DNA from: PUND01 sp046538345
Lineage (GTDB): Bacteria; Planctomycetota; Phycisphaerae; SM23-33
Length of the DNA stretch: 5,900 nt
Direction of reading: 5' to 3'
Assembly: GCA_046538345.1 (NCBI GenBank)
Contig: JBKHJB010000144.1
Span: forward strand, 1-5,900
This document shows, piece by piece, positions 1 through 5,506 of the stretch. Made by a program: the position numbers and the translations under genes. The notes beneath the pieces are model-generated. The model was given only the letters and a program-made list of their open reading frames with translations, made no database searches and was not told where the DNA came from. Every line of letters starts with the position of its first letter. Position 1 is the first letter of the stretch.

Positions 1-825
1 CCGCGGCTGAGGGGTTACGAAGCGGTTGGCGAATACGCTTTCGACGCCGCTTACGGCGAAGACCGGCATATACAGCACAGCCGTCAGGCCCGCCGTCGCC
101 GCCAGTGTCACACCCAGACTTCTTAGCAGCATGCCCCGCCGCCGGCGATGTGTCAGCATCGCCTCCGCGGCGACGGCGACAGCGACGATACCCACCGGGT
201 AGGCCATAATCGGAATCGTAAGCGCCCCCAGGGCCGATATTACGCACATCGCAATCCAGGGCCGATACCGCTCGGGACGGCGCAGGGCATCCGCAGCCGC
301 CGGTATGAGCAGCACCGTCAGCAGACACACCAGAGAGTATCCTCGGGCGTTGGCGGCATACTCCACCAACAAGCTCGAGCCGCCCACCAGAGCGGCCGCC
401 GCTACGCTCGCGGCGAACCTCCCGCAGAGCCGCTGCGCCGCCCAACCGGACGCGGGTATCAGCGCCACCGCCGCCAGGAAGGCGGGCATGCGGACAGCCG
501 GCGGGCTTATACCGCCGAGGCCCGCCGCGCCGCGGACCAGCAGCGTGTGCAGCACGTGATTGTTCGGTGTGGAGTAAGTCAGCCAACCCGACGGACCGGA
601 CCTCAAAGCGTAGAACAGGACCGTAAAGCTCTCGTCGTAGCGCATGGGGTGGTCCAGGCGCTGCGCTCGCAGCAACGCCCCGGCCAGTGTCAGCAGCACG
701 ATAGACGATATCAGCGCCCACCGTGCGGACGCCCGCGGCGACGACTGCGTATCGGTCGGGCGCTTGGCCTCTTGCGGACTGTCGGGTGTTTGTCTTCGTC
801 GGTGTCTGGCTGGTCTGCATGCCAT
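1..825 (-). CDS. GT-C type membrane glycosyltransferase (GT39/ArnT-like), N-terminal part
   Basis: This reading frame opens at an ATG at 825-823 and stays open for 275 codons to the left edge, so the C-terminus is missing. After about 35 basic, polar residues comes a hydrophobic segment (about 36-53), then an Asp-Glu pair at residues 64-65 in MRYDESFT, the position of the catalytic acidic motif after the first membrane helix in GT-C enzymes. STPNNHVLHTLL (85-96) and EYAANARGYSL (155-165) resemble conserved loops of GT39-like proteins. Further hydrophobic segments lie near 114-130, 139-153, 165-180, 190-220 and 236-258. Such enzymes move sugars from polyprenyl-phosphate carriers onto lipids or proteins at the outer face of the membrane; the substrate cannot be told here. 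A GGAG lies 9 nt before the ATG, and an in-frame stop pair lies about 24-30 nt further upstream, which supports this start. It is transcribed away from the stress cluster and is probably functionally unrelated. Confidence 0.85.
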   Translation of the reverse strand, partial: MACRPARHRRRQTPDSPQEAKRPTDTQSSPRASARWALISSIVLLTLAGALLRAQRLDHPMRYDESFTVLFYALRSGPSGWLTYSTPNNHVLHTLLVRGAAGLGGISPPAVRMPAFLAAVALIPASGWAAQRLCGRFAASVAAAALVGGSSLLVEYAANARGYSLVCLLTVLLIPAAADALRRPERYRPWIAMCVISALGALTIPIMAYPVGIVAVAVAAEAMLTHRRRRGMLLRSLGVTLAATAGLTAVLYMPVFAVSGVESVFANRFVTPQPR

Positions 826-959
826 CCCAGATATCTCCAGCGGTCGGTTCCGGGCGCCTCACTATGAGCACACACCGATGCGTTTTCCAGCTTCGCTTGA
901 CGGCGTTTGAAAACCGCGGTCGAGGCGGCTAACGTGGTGAAAGTGGCTACCTGTCCACC

Positions 960-975
960 CCGGCCACCCGGCCGG
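960..975 (+). other. GC stem-loop in the rubrerythrin 5' leader
   Basis: CCGGCC (960-965) and GGCCGG (970-975) form a perfect 6-bp GC stem with a 4-nt loop, ending 37 nt before the rubrerythrin start codon. There is no following T-tract, so it is not a classical terminator. It could stabilise the mRNA or be part of an operator. In GC-rich DNA such a short stem can arise by chance. Confidence 0.3.
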
Positions 976-1000
976 TACCCTGAGAGACCGTAAAAACAGC

Positions 1001-1007
1001 AAAGGAG
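1001..1007 (+). promoter_or_regulatory. Ribosome binding site of rubrerythrin
   Basis: AAAGGAG is a near-perfect Shine-Dalgarno sequence 5 nt before the ATG at 1013. It fixes the start codon of the rubrerythrin gene. Confidence 0.85.
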
Positions 1008-1012
1008 CAATC

Positions 1013-1561
1013 ATGCACGAGAGCACAGCAGAGAACCTGCGCAGCGCGTTCGGCGGCGAGTCTATGGCGCACATGCGGTACAAGGTCTGGTCCGACCGGG
1101 CCGAGAAAGAGGGCTTCCCGAACGTAGCCCGGCTGTTCCGCGCCATCTCGCGGGCGGAGCAATCGCACGCCACCGGGCACTTCACAGCGATGAAGGACGT
1201 CCCCGGGGCTTTCCTGGTCGCATCGGGAGGCGGTTTCGGACTGGACGGGACCTCGCAGAACCTCCAGGGCGCCATCGACGGCGAACTGCACGAGGTCAAC
1301 GAGATGTACCCCGCCTATCTCGAGGTCGCCGAGATGCAGGGCGAAAAGGCCGCCCAGCGGTCCATGGGCTATGCGCTGGAAGCGGAGAAAATCCACGCCG
1401 AGATGTATTCCAAAGCCAAGCAGGCCGTCGATTCCGGCAAGGACGTGGAGCTGGGACCGGTGCACATCTGCGAGGTGTGCGGGTACACGGTCGAGGGCGA
1501 CTGCCCCGATGTCTGCCCCCTCTGCAACGTCAAGCGGGACCGGTTCGTCTCATTCGAATAG
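1013..1561 (+). CDS. rbr: Rubrerythrin (diiron peroxidase with C-terminal rubredoxin domain)
   Basis: This 182-residue protein has the classical rubrerythrin plan: a four-helix diiron domain (about 1-140) and a short rubredoxin-like domain (about 148-182). Diiron ligands are visible as E16, E49-x-x-H52, E91, E94 and E125-x-x-H128, matching the family pattern. The rubredoxin iron site is C153-x-x-C156 and C168-x-x-C171; C164 is one additional cysteine between the two pairs. Family members reduce hydrogen peroxide to water in the cytoplasm of anaerobes, taking electrons from NAD(P)H through rubredoxin-type carriers. The length is close to the usual 190 or so residues, and all ligands are present, so it should be active. 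It is the first plus-strand gene after a divergent intergenic region. The following gene begins 57 bp downstream, and I see no intrinsic terminator between them. Its neighbours (Tpx, ferritins) support a peroxide-defence role. Confidence 0.96.
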   Translation: MHESTAENLRSAFGGESMAHMRYKVWSDRAEKEGFPNVARLFRAISRAEQSHATGHFTAMKDVPGAFLVASGGGFGLDGTSQNLQGAIDGELHEVNEMYPAYLEVAEMQGEKAAQRSMGYALEAEKIHAEMYSKAKQAVDSGKDVELGPVHICEVCGYTVEGDCPDVCPLCNVKRDRFVSFE

Positions 1562-1579
1562 GAGCGCATAGGCAGGAAA

Positions 1580-1634
1580 GTCGGCGTAGTATGGATAGAA
1601 GGAGTTTTCAGCTTAGCTATGCCACTACGCCGAC
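1580..1634 (+). repeat. 11-bp perfect inverted repeat enclosing a ribosome binding site and start codon
   Basis: Positions 1580-1590 (GTCGGCGTAGT) and 1624-1634 (ACTACGCCGAC) are perfect reverse complements. GG at 1593-1594 can also pair with CC at 1622-1623 across a 2-nt bulge. The loop holds the GGAG at 1601-1604 and the ATG at 1619-1621 of the next gene, so the right arm lies inside the coding sequence. In RNA this would display the translation start in a closed loop; in DNA it could be an operator. No T-tract follows, so it is not a terminator. Confidence 0.6.
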
Positions 1635-2422
1635 ATCGTGACGCCCTGGAAACGCTTTACGGCCGGTATAACCGCCGGGAGCTGGCGTACCCGGACCCTG
1701 TATCGCTCGTGCTTCCCTACGAGCACGTGCGGGACCGGGAGGTCGCCGGTCTGCTGGCGGCTTCACTGGCCTACGGACGCGTGACGCAGATTCACCGCAG
1801 CGTCTCGACGGTACTTCAGCGCCTGGGCGAAAGTCCGGCCGAGACCGTCCAGGCCCAGCCACCCGCCCGACTCCGCCGACGGCTGGGGAACTTTACCCAC
1901 CGATTTCAGACGGCCGACGACGTAGCCGGTCTATTGGCCGGCATCGGCGGCGTGCTGCGACGGTTCCGCTCGCTGGAGGCGTGCTTCAAGGCGCACCTGC
2001 CGGCAGACGGTGGCGTGGTGGACGGGCTTAAAGGTCTGGTCGGCGAATTGCACCGCCAAGGCGCCGACGGTTGCGGGCACCTGCTGGCAGACCCCGCGAA
2101 AGGCAGCGCCTGCAAGCGCCTGCACCTTTTCCTGCGGTGGATGGTCCGTCACGACGCGGTCGACCCCGGCGGCTGGGACGATTCGCTTACCGGCGAGCTG
2201 CTCATTCCGCTGGACGTGCACATGCACCGCATATGCATGGCGCTGGGCGCGACCGGGCGCAAATCGGCGGACCTGCGTGCGGCGATGGAGGCGACCGAGG
2301 CGTTCCGACGCGTCCGCCCGGACGACCCGACGCGCTACGATTTCGCACTGGCGCGGATGGGAATGGAAGGTGATCGCGACCCCGCGGCCGCCCTGGAGCG
2401 ACTGGCTGGAGATAAGACCTGA
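1619..2422 (+). CDS. TIGR02757/DUF2400 family protein (HhH-GPD-like, possible DNA repair)
   Basis: This 267-residue soluble protein matches the TIGR02757 (DUF2400) family in length and motifs. Visible landmarks are YPDPVSLVLPYE (24-35), the RDREVAGLLAASLAYGRV block (38-55), KRLHLFLRWMVR (166-177), IPLDVHMHRI (196-205) and RYDFALARMGM (239-249). The family has a helix-hairpin-helix glycosylase-like fold. K166 and D199 sit where lysine and aspartate of such glycosylases might be expected, but that alignment is my inference and no substrate is known to me. A base-excision role in oxidative DNA damage would suit the neighbourhood. ATG 1619 is chosen because no other in-frame start fits; its GGAG lies 14 nt upstream, which is unusually far, and both sit in the loop of an inverted repeat. 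The stop overlaps the next start codon by one base (TGATG), implying translational coupling with the metal permease. Confidence 0.88.
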   Translation: MPLRRHRDALETLYGRYNRRELAYPDPVSLVLPYEHVRDREVAGLLAASLAYGRVTQIHRSVSTVLQRLGESPAETVQAQPPARLRRRLGNFTHRFQTADDVAGLLAGIGGVLRRFRSLEACFKAHLPADGGVVDGLKGLVGELHRQGADGCGHLLADPAKGSACKRLHLFLRWMVRHDAVDPGGWDDSLTGELLIPLDVHMHRICMALGATGRKSADLRAAMEATEAFRRVRPDDPTRYDFALARMGMEGDRDPAAALERLAGDKT

Positions 2423-3705
2423 TGCAATTGCTGTGGCAGATAGTGGTGGAATTCTGGGACGTGCTGGCCGAGATGGCGCCGTTCCTGCTGTTCGGCTTCC
2501 TGGTCGCGGGAATACTGTCTGTGTTCCTCTCAGCGCGGCTGGTAGAGCGCCATCTGGGCGGTCATGGCATCTGGCCGATGGTAAAGGCGGCCGTGTTCGG
2601 CATTCCGATTCCTCTTTGCTCCTGCGGCGTGATTCCGGTTTCGGCGTCCCTGCGGCGCCACGGCGCGGGGAAGCCCGCGGTGACGAGCTTTCTCATCGCC
2701 ACGCCGCAAGACGGCGTGGACAGCATCGCCGTGACATACTCGCTGATGGGCGGGGCGTTCGCGCTGCTGCGCCCGCTTTTCGCGCTGGTCAGCGCGATGG
2801 TCGGCGGTCTTGCCGTGGCTCTGTTCGACCGCGACGCAACGAAAGCCCAGACCACCGAGGAATCCGTCGAAGCCGCCGAAGCCGGCCACGACGCCTGCGA
2901 AGCACAGAACAAGGGCAACCGGTTCGTACGAATCTTCACCTACGGCTTCGACGCCCTGCCGCGGGACATCGGCCGAAGCTTGCTGATAGGCCTGCTGATC
3001 GCGGGTGTTATCTCGGCTGTGATGCCGGAGAACCTTTTTGTCGATACCGTCGGCGAGGGCATCTGGCAGATATTGATACTCATGGCGGCCGGCATACCCG
3101 TGTACGTCTGCGCGACGGCGTCGGTGCCCATAGCGGCGGCGCTGGTGCTTCAGGGAGGCGCCTCGCCGGGAGCGGCGCTGGCGTTTCTGATGACCGGACC
3201 GGCGACCAACGCCGCGACCATCGTTACCATCTGGCGGGTTATGAGCCGCCGGACGGCCATCATCTACGTGCTCGCTGTCGCTCTTTGCGCGCTGGGGTCG
3301 GGACTGGCGATAGACGCCATATTCGCGGCCGAGCAGTTCAACATCTCCCGGGGTATGCCGCAGATGATACCGATGTGGGCGAAATACGCCGCGGCCGTGG
3401 CGCTGTTGATCGTGCTGGGTCTGGGCGCCGTGCGTGGCGAGCCGTCTGAAGAATTTGAGCAAGAGGCCGGTTCGCAGGCGGCCGAGCTGGACATCAAAGG
3501 AATGCATTGCAGTCATTGTGCCGAGAGCATATCCGCGGCGCTGCGTGAAACTCCCGGGGTCGAGTCGGCGAGGGTGCTGCTGGACGCCGGAAAGGCCGAG
3601 GTCCGCGGTGAGAACCTGGACACCGAACAACTTGCGAGCGCGGTCCGCTCGCTGGGCTATGATGTAACAGACGCCCGAGTAACCGAAAATGAGCATAGCT
3701 CCTGA
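2422..3705 (+). CDS. SO_0444-type Cu/Zn efflux permease with C-terminal HMA domain
   Basis: This 427-residue integral membrane protein belongs to the COG0701/ArsP_1-type permeases and looks like the SO_0444 Cu/Zn efflux group. The first half carries PIPLCSCGVIPVSASLRRHG (62-81, with C66 and C68) and SFLIATPQDGVDSI (89-102); the second carries GIPVYVCATASVP (224-236) and LMTGPATNAATI (256-267). About eight or nine hydrophobic segments span residues 11-338, split by an acidic, His- and Cys-containing loop (about 138-168). The C-terminus (about 354-420) is a heavy-metal-associated domain with GMHCSHC (360-366), whose C363 and C366 would bind Cu(I) or a similar soft metal. The permease probably exports metal across the inner membrane, and the HMA part may deliver or sense the ion. 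GGAG at 2408-2411, inside the preceding gene, lies 10 nt before the ATG. Transport substrate and direction are inferred from family, not shown here. Confidence 0.92.
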   Translation: MQLLWQIVVEFWDVLAEMAPFLLFGFLVAGILSVFLSARLVERHLGGHGIWPMVKAAVFGIPIPLCSCGVIPVSASLRRHGAGKPAVTSFLIATPQDGVDSIAVTYSLMGGAFALLRPLFALVSAMVGGLAVALFDRDATKAQTTEESVEAAEAGHDACEAQNKGNRFVRIFTYGFDALPRDIGRSLLIGLLIAGVISAVMPENLFVDTVGEGIWQILILMAAGIPVYVCATASVPIAAALVLQGGASPGAALAFLMTGPATNAATIVTIWRVMSRRTAIIYVLAVALCALGSGLAIDAIFAAEQFNISRGMPQMIPMWAKYAAAVALLIVLGLGAVRGEPSEEFEQEAGSQAAELDIKGMHCSHCAESISAALRETPGVESARVLLDAGKAEVRGENLDTEQLASAVRSLGYDVTDARVTENEHSS

Positions 3706-3726
3706 TGGGGCGTTGGTATATGCAAC

Positions 3727-3785
3727 ACACAGAGGTACGGAGTTTTTGAAAGAAGCTTTTTCTCTGTTCCTCTGCGTCTCTGTGT
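3727..3785. repeat. Hairpin-forming octamer repeat element (CTCTGTGT type)
   Basis: On the right, three tandem octamers CTCTGTTC (3762-3769), CTCTGCGT (3770-3777) and CTCTGTGT (3778-3785) lie head to tail. On the left, ACACAGAG (3727-3734) and the diverged GTACGGAG (3735-3742) run in the opposite sense. ACACAGAG pairs perfectly with CTCTGTGT, and the next octamers pair partly with wobbles. The centre contains the palindrome AAGCTT (3753-3758) flanked by A/T runs. From memory, similar ACACAGAG/CTCTGTGT interspersed hairpins recur in many bacterial genomes; their function is unknown to me. Composition is clearly poorer in GC than the flanking genes, consistent with an inserted dispersed element. 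Confidence 0.7.
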
Positions 3786-3802
3786 CGAAAAGAGGTTTTC
3801 GA
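3785..3802 (+). promoter_or_regulatory. 7-bp hairpin with Shine-Dalgarno GAGG in its tetraloop
   Basis: TCGAAAA (3785-3791) and TTTTCGA (3796-3802) pair perfectly over 7 bp around the tetraloop GAGG (3792-3795). This AGAGG is the only ribosome binding site for the ATG at 3804, with 8 nt between them. The stem ends one base before the start codon. It could modulate translation of the thioredoxin-peroxidase fusion, for example by temperature or a bound protein; that is inference. Confidence 0.55.
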
Positions 3803-3803
3803 A

Positions 3804-4889
3804 ATGCTTTTCAGAATACTGATGGGTCTGGCGATAGGCGCACTTGCCGGAGGAGTTCTGGGCTACTGGGGCAAGTGCAACAGCGGTACGTGCCCGCTGA
3901 CTGCTACGCCGCTGCGGGGTCTGCTGGTGGGGGCTCTTCTGGGCACGGTGATCGGTCTGGGATCGGGCCGGGCCATCCTCGGACAAGACCAGGACGAGGC
4001 CTACGCCGCACTGCCGGATATCTCCAGCGCGGCGGAGTTTGACGAGCGTGTGCTCTCTGCCGAGACGCCCGTGATGGTGGACTTCTACCAACCCAACTGC
4101 CCGCCGTGCGAGCGATTGGCGCCGGTCTTCGGCGCGCTGTCAAAAGACTATGCCGACAAGGCCGGCTTTGTGAAGGTCAACGTACGTAACGTTCCGGACC
4201 TGGCACGGAGATACCGCATCGCCGGCACGCCGACGGTCATTCTGTTCGACGGCGGCGAGGTGGTAAACTCCTGGCCCGGCGTGGAAGCCCGAAGCACCTA
4301 CGAGAACGCGATTAACGCCGCTCTGAACAAGCAAGCAAAGACCGACGAAACCGAAAAGGAGACACAAATGCCTGAGCAGAAACCCACCGTGACGATGAAA
4401 GGCAACCCGCTGGAGCTGACCGGTCCCCTGCCGGCCGATGGCGAAAACGCACCCGACGCGTCGCTTGTCGCCAACGACCTCAGCGAGGTAAAGCTGTCCG
4501 AGTTCTTCGGTAAGACACTGATTATCGCCTCCGTACCATCGCTGGACACCAGCGTGTGCAGCTTGGAGACCAAGCGGTTCAACGAAGAGGCGGACAAGCT
4601 GGGCGACGACGTGCGCGTGCTGGTCGTCAGCATGGACCTGCCCTTCGCGCAGAAACGATGGTGCGGGGCCGAGGGCGTCGAGAACGTTGTTACCCTGTCC
4701 GACCATCACGACGCCGCTTTTGGACAGGTGTGGGGAGTGCTTATGCCCGCCCCGCGACTGCTGGCGCGGGCGGTGTTCGTAATCGACCCAGACGGCAAGG
4801 TGCGCTACCGCCAGCTCGTTGAAGAAGTCACAGAGGAGCCGGACTACGACGACGTTCTCTCGGCTGCGAGAGAGATCGCCGGTCAGTGA
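3804..4889 (+). CDS. Membrane-anchored thioredoxin fused to thiol peroxidase (DUF6132-like / Trx / Tpx)
   Basis: One 361-residue frame joins three modules. Residues 1-60 form two hydrophobic helices (about 3-22 and 38-56) around GKCNSGTCPLTATP (23-36), which resembles DUF6132 small membrane proteins. Residues about 70-175 are a thioredoxin fold with VDFY, the active site C99-P-P-C102 and the cis-proline motif GTPT (141-144); the residue before C99 is Asn rather than the usual Trp. Residues 189-361 are a complete Tpx domain with peroxidatic C252 in PSLDTSVC, resolving C287 in RWCGAEG, and LPFAQ (279-283). Tpx reduces peroxides and is recycled by thioredoxin, so donor and acceptor are here tethered. 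There are exactly six cysteines, in three pairs. The two-helix anchor with R56 following it would place both redox domains in the cytoplasm if the N-terminus is inside. A Shine-Dalgarno sequence within the linker may also give free Tpx. A lost stop codon through sequencing error cannot be excluded. Confidence 0.85.
   Translation: MLFRILMGLAIGALAGGVLGYWGKCNSGTCPLTATPLRGLLVGALLGTVIGLGSGRAILGQDQDEAYAALPDISSAAEFDERVLSAETPVMVDFYQPNCPPCERLAPVFGALSKDYADKAGFVKVNVRNVPDLARRYRIAGTPTVILFDGGEVVNSWPGVEARSTYENAINAALNKQAKTDETEKETQMPEQKPTVTMKGNPLELTGPLPADGENAPDASLVANDLSEVKLSEFFGKTLIIASVPSLDTSVCSLETKRFNEEADKLGDDVRVLVVSMDLPFAQKRWCGAEGVENVVTLSDHHDAAFGQVWGVLMPAPRLLARAVFVIDPDGKVRYRQLVEEVTEEPDYDDVLSAAREIAGQ
4356..4361 (+). 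promoter_or_regulatory. Internal ribosome binding site before the Tpx domain
   Basis: AAGGAG, preceded by further A residues, stands 6 nt before an in-frame ATG at 4368. It is as strong as any other site in the window, and stronger than the one used for the full fusion. It falls exactly in the charged linker between the Trx and Tpx domains, where no structural constraint would demand it. Confidence 0.65.
4368..4889 (+). CDS. tpx: Thiol peroxidase Tpx, possible free product from an internal start
   Basis: Starting at the internal ATG gives a 173-residue protein, very near the usual Tpx length of about 165-170 residues and opening with a typical Tpx N-terminus (TVTMKGNPLEL). In this numbering the peroxidatic cysteine is C64 and the resolving cysteine C99. 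Atypical 2-Cys peroxiredoxins of this class detoxify hydrogen peroxide and alkyl hydroperoxides with electrons from thioredoxin. Because the frame is continuous with the upstream thioredoxin, this is the same coding sequence as the fusion and not an additional gene. The optimal Shine-Dalgarno sequence suggests that free Tpx is made, either in addition to or as a relic of a formerly separate gene. Domain identity is firm; independent initiation is inferred. Confidence 0.6.
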   Translation: MPEQKPTVTMKGNPLELTGPLPADGENAPDASLVANDLSEVKLSEFFGKTLIIASVPSLDTSVCSLETKRFNEEADKLGDDVRVLVVSMDLPFAQKRWCGAEGVENVVTLSDHHDAAFGQVWGVLMPAPRLLARAVFVIDPDGKVRYRQLVEEVTEEPDYDDVLSAAREIAGQ

Positions 4890-4906
4890 CGCGCCGTCGC
4901 CGCGTC
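4888..4906 (+). terminator. Weak hairpin after the Trx-Tpx gene
   Basis: GACGCG (4888-4893) pairs with CGCGTC (4901-4906) around a 7-nt loop, beginning within the stop codon of the fusion gene. No T-run follows, so intrinsic termination would be inefficient at best. It may only mark the mRNA 3' end. Confidence 0.25.
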
Positions 4907-4920
4907 GGCAACTTGTGGAC

Positions 4921-4937
4921 TTGGCCGGTTGATTGCA
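4921..4937 (+). promoter_or_regulatory. Sigma-54 (RpoN)-like -24/-12 promoter upstream of ferritin
   Basis: TTGGCCGG (4921-4928), four bases, then TTGCA (4933-4937) fit the known RpoN consensus TTGGCACG-N4-TTGCW, differing at only two positions. The diagnostic GG (4923-4924) and GC (4935-4936) are intact with the required 10 bases between them. Transcription would begin near 4948, giving a leader of about 50 nt before ftnA. RpoN promoters need an AAA+ activator; I did not identify its binding site. No better sigma-70 promoter is visible in this spacer. Confidence 0.5.
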
Positions 4938-4996
4938 TAGGATAGACAGACGAAAGAGCGCGGCCCATCGCGCCCCGGGATGAAAGGACACCCACT

Positions 4997-5506
4997 ATGC
5001 TGAGCGAGAAGATGCTTGCAGAGTTGAACGAGCAGATAAACGCCGAACTTTACTCCGCCTACCTGTACCTTTCGATGTCGGCATGGTTCGAGGATGAGAA
5101 CCTGCCGGGCTTCGCGGCCTGGATGCGCGTTCAGGCGCAGGAAGAGACCGACCACGCAATGCGCTTCTTCGCCTATGTGACGGAGCGCGGCGGGCGCGTC
5201 AAGCTCGGCGCCATCGAGCAGCCGCCCGCGGAGTGGGACTCTCCCGTGAAGGCGTTCGAGAACGTCCTGGAGCACGAGCAGAAGGTAACTTCGCTCATAC
5301 ACAAGCTCGTCGAGCTTGCCCGCGGCGAGAATGATTACGCCACCGAGGCGATGCTCCAGTGGTTCGTCAACGAGCAGGTGGAGGAAGAGGCGTCGGCCGA
5401 CGATATCCTCCAGAAGCTCCGTCGGCTTGAGGACTCCCCCCAGGGACTGTTCATGCTGGATTCCAAACTGGCCGAGAGAAAGGCCGAAGGAGACGAAGGG
5501 CAGTGA
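4997..5506 (+). CDS. ftnA: Non-haem ferritin FtnA
   Basis: This 169-residue protein is a full-length bacterial ferritin of the FtnA type; 24 subunits would form an iron-storage shell in the cytoplasm. Ferroxidase ligands appear at the same numbering as in E. coli FtnA: E17, E50, H53, E94, Q127 and E130, with E49 and E126 available for the third iron site. The start NEQINAELYSAYLYLSMSAW (11-30) is typical of the family. No methionine suits a haem-binding bacterioferritin role, so Ftn is preferred over Bfr. AAAGGA at 4983-4988 lies 8 nt before the ATG. The gene follows a 107-bp spacer with a sigma-54-like promoter, and its stop overlaps the next start codon by 4 bp (GTGA), so the two ferritin-like proteins are probably made together. 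Storing Fe(II) limits Fenton chemistry and complements the peroxide-removing enzymes upstream. Confidence 0.96.
   Translation: MLSEKMLAELNEQINAELYSAYLYLSMSAWFEDENLPGFAAWMRVQAQEETDHAMRFFAYVTERGGRVKLGAIEQPPAEWDSPVKAFENVLEHEQKVTSLIHKLVELARGENDYATEAMLQWFVNEQVEEEASADDILQKLRRLEDSPQGLFMLDSKLAERKAEGDEGQ

Larger units (their letters stand above)
826..1012. promoter_or_regulatory. Divergent intergenic region between glycosyltransferase and rubrerythrin genes
   Basis: This 187-bp spacer must hold the promoters of both divergent genes. The best rubrerythrin candidate I can see is TTGAAA at 907-912, then a 17-bp spacer, then TAACGT at 930-935. The -35 matches well but the -10 matches only 3 of 6 consensus bases, so it is weak. 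No convincing promoter is visible for the minus-strand gene. I see no AT-rich PerR- or Fur-like palindrome. Confidence 0.4.

Noticed and set aside
148..867. 239-codon plus-strand frame at the left end
   Set aside because: It is opposite to the glycosyltransferase frame, which has membrane helices and the Asp-Glu motif; the plus-strand translation is Arg/Gln/His-rich and matches nothing.
2010..3449. 479-codon plus-strand frame overlapping the DUF2400 and permease genes
   Set aside because: It is rich in Arg, Gly and low-complexity stretches, matches no family, and overlaps two genes with clear motifs. It is an out-of-frame shadow typical of GC-rich DNA.
2530..3696. 388-codon antisense frame across the permease
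   Set aside because: No recognisable domain, Arg/His/Gln-rich composition, and complete overlap with a well-supported membrane protein gene.
3657..4091. Minus-strand frame over the octamer repeat (translation with STQRRRGTEKK)
   Set aside because: Peptides like this are the usual spurious translation of CTCTGTGT-type repeats; there is no sign of a real gene.
4913..4943. Sigma-70 promoter TTGTGG to TAGGAT before ftnA
   Set aside because: The spacer would be 19 bp and both boxes are imperfect; the overlapping -24/-12 element fits its consensus much better.
4958..4973. GCGCG/CGCGC stem-loop in the ftnA leader
   Set aside because: Only 5 bp of alternating GC in a GC-rich spacer, with no link to the ribosome site; too likely by chance.
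4140..4991. 283-codon antisense frame across the Trx-Tpx gene
   Set aside because: It lies opposite clear catalytic motifs of both domains and shows no recognisable domain of its own.
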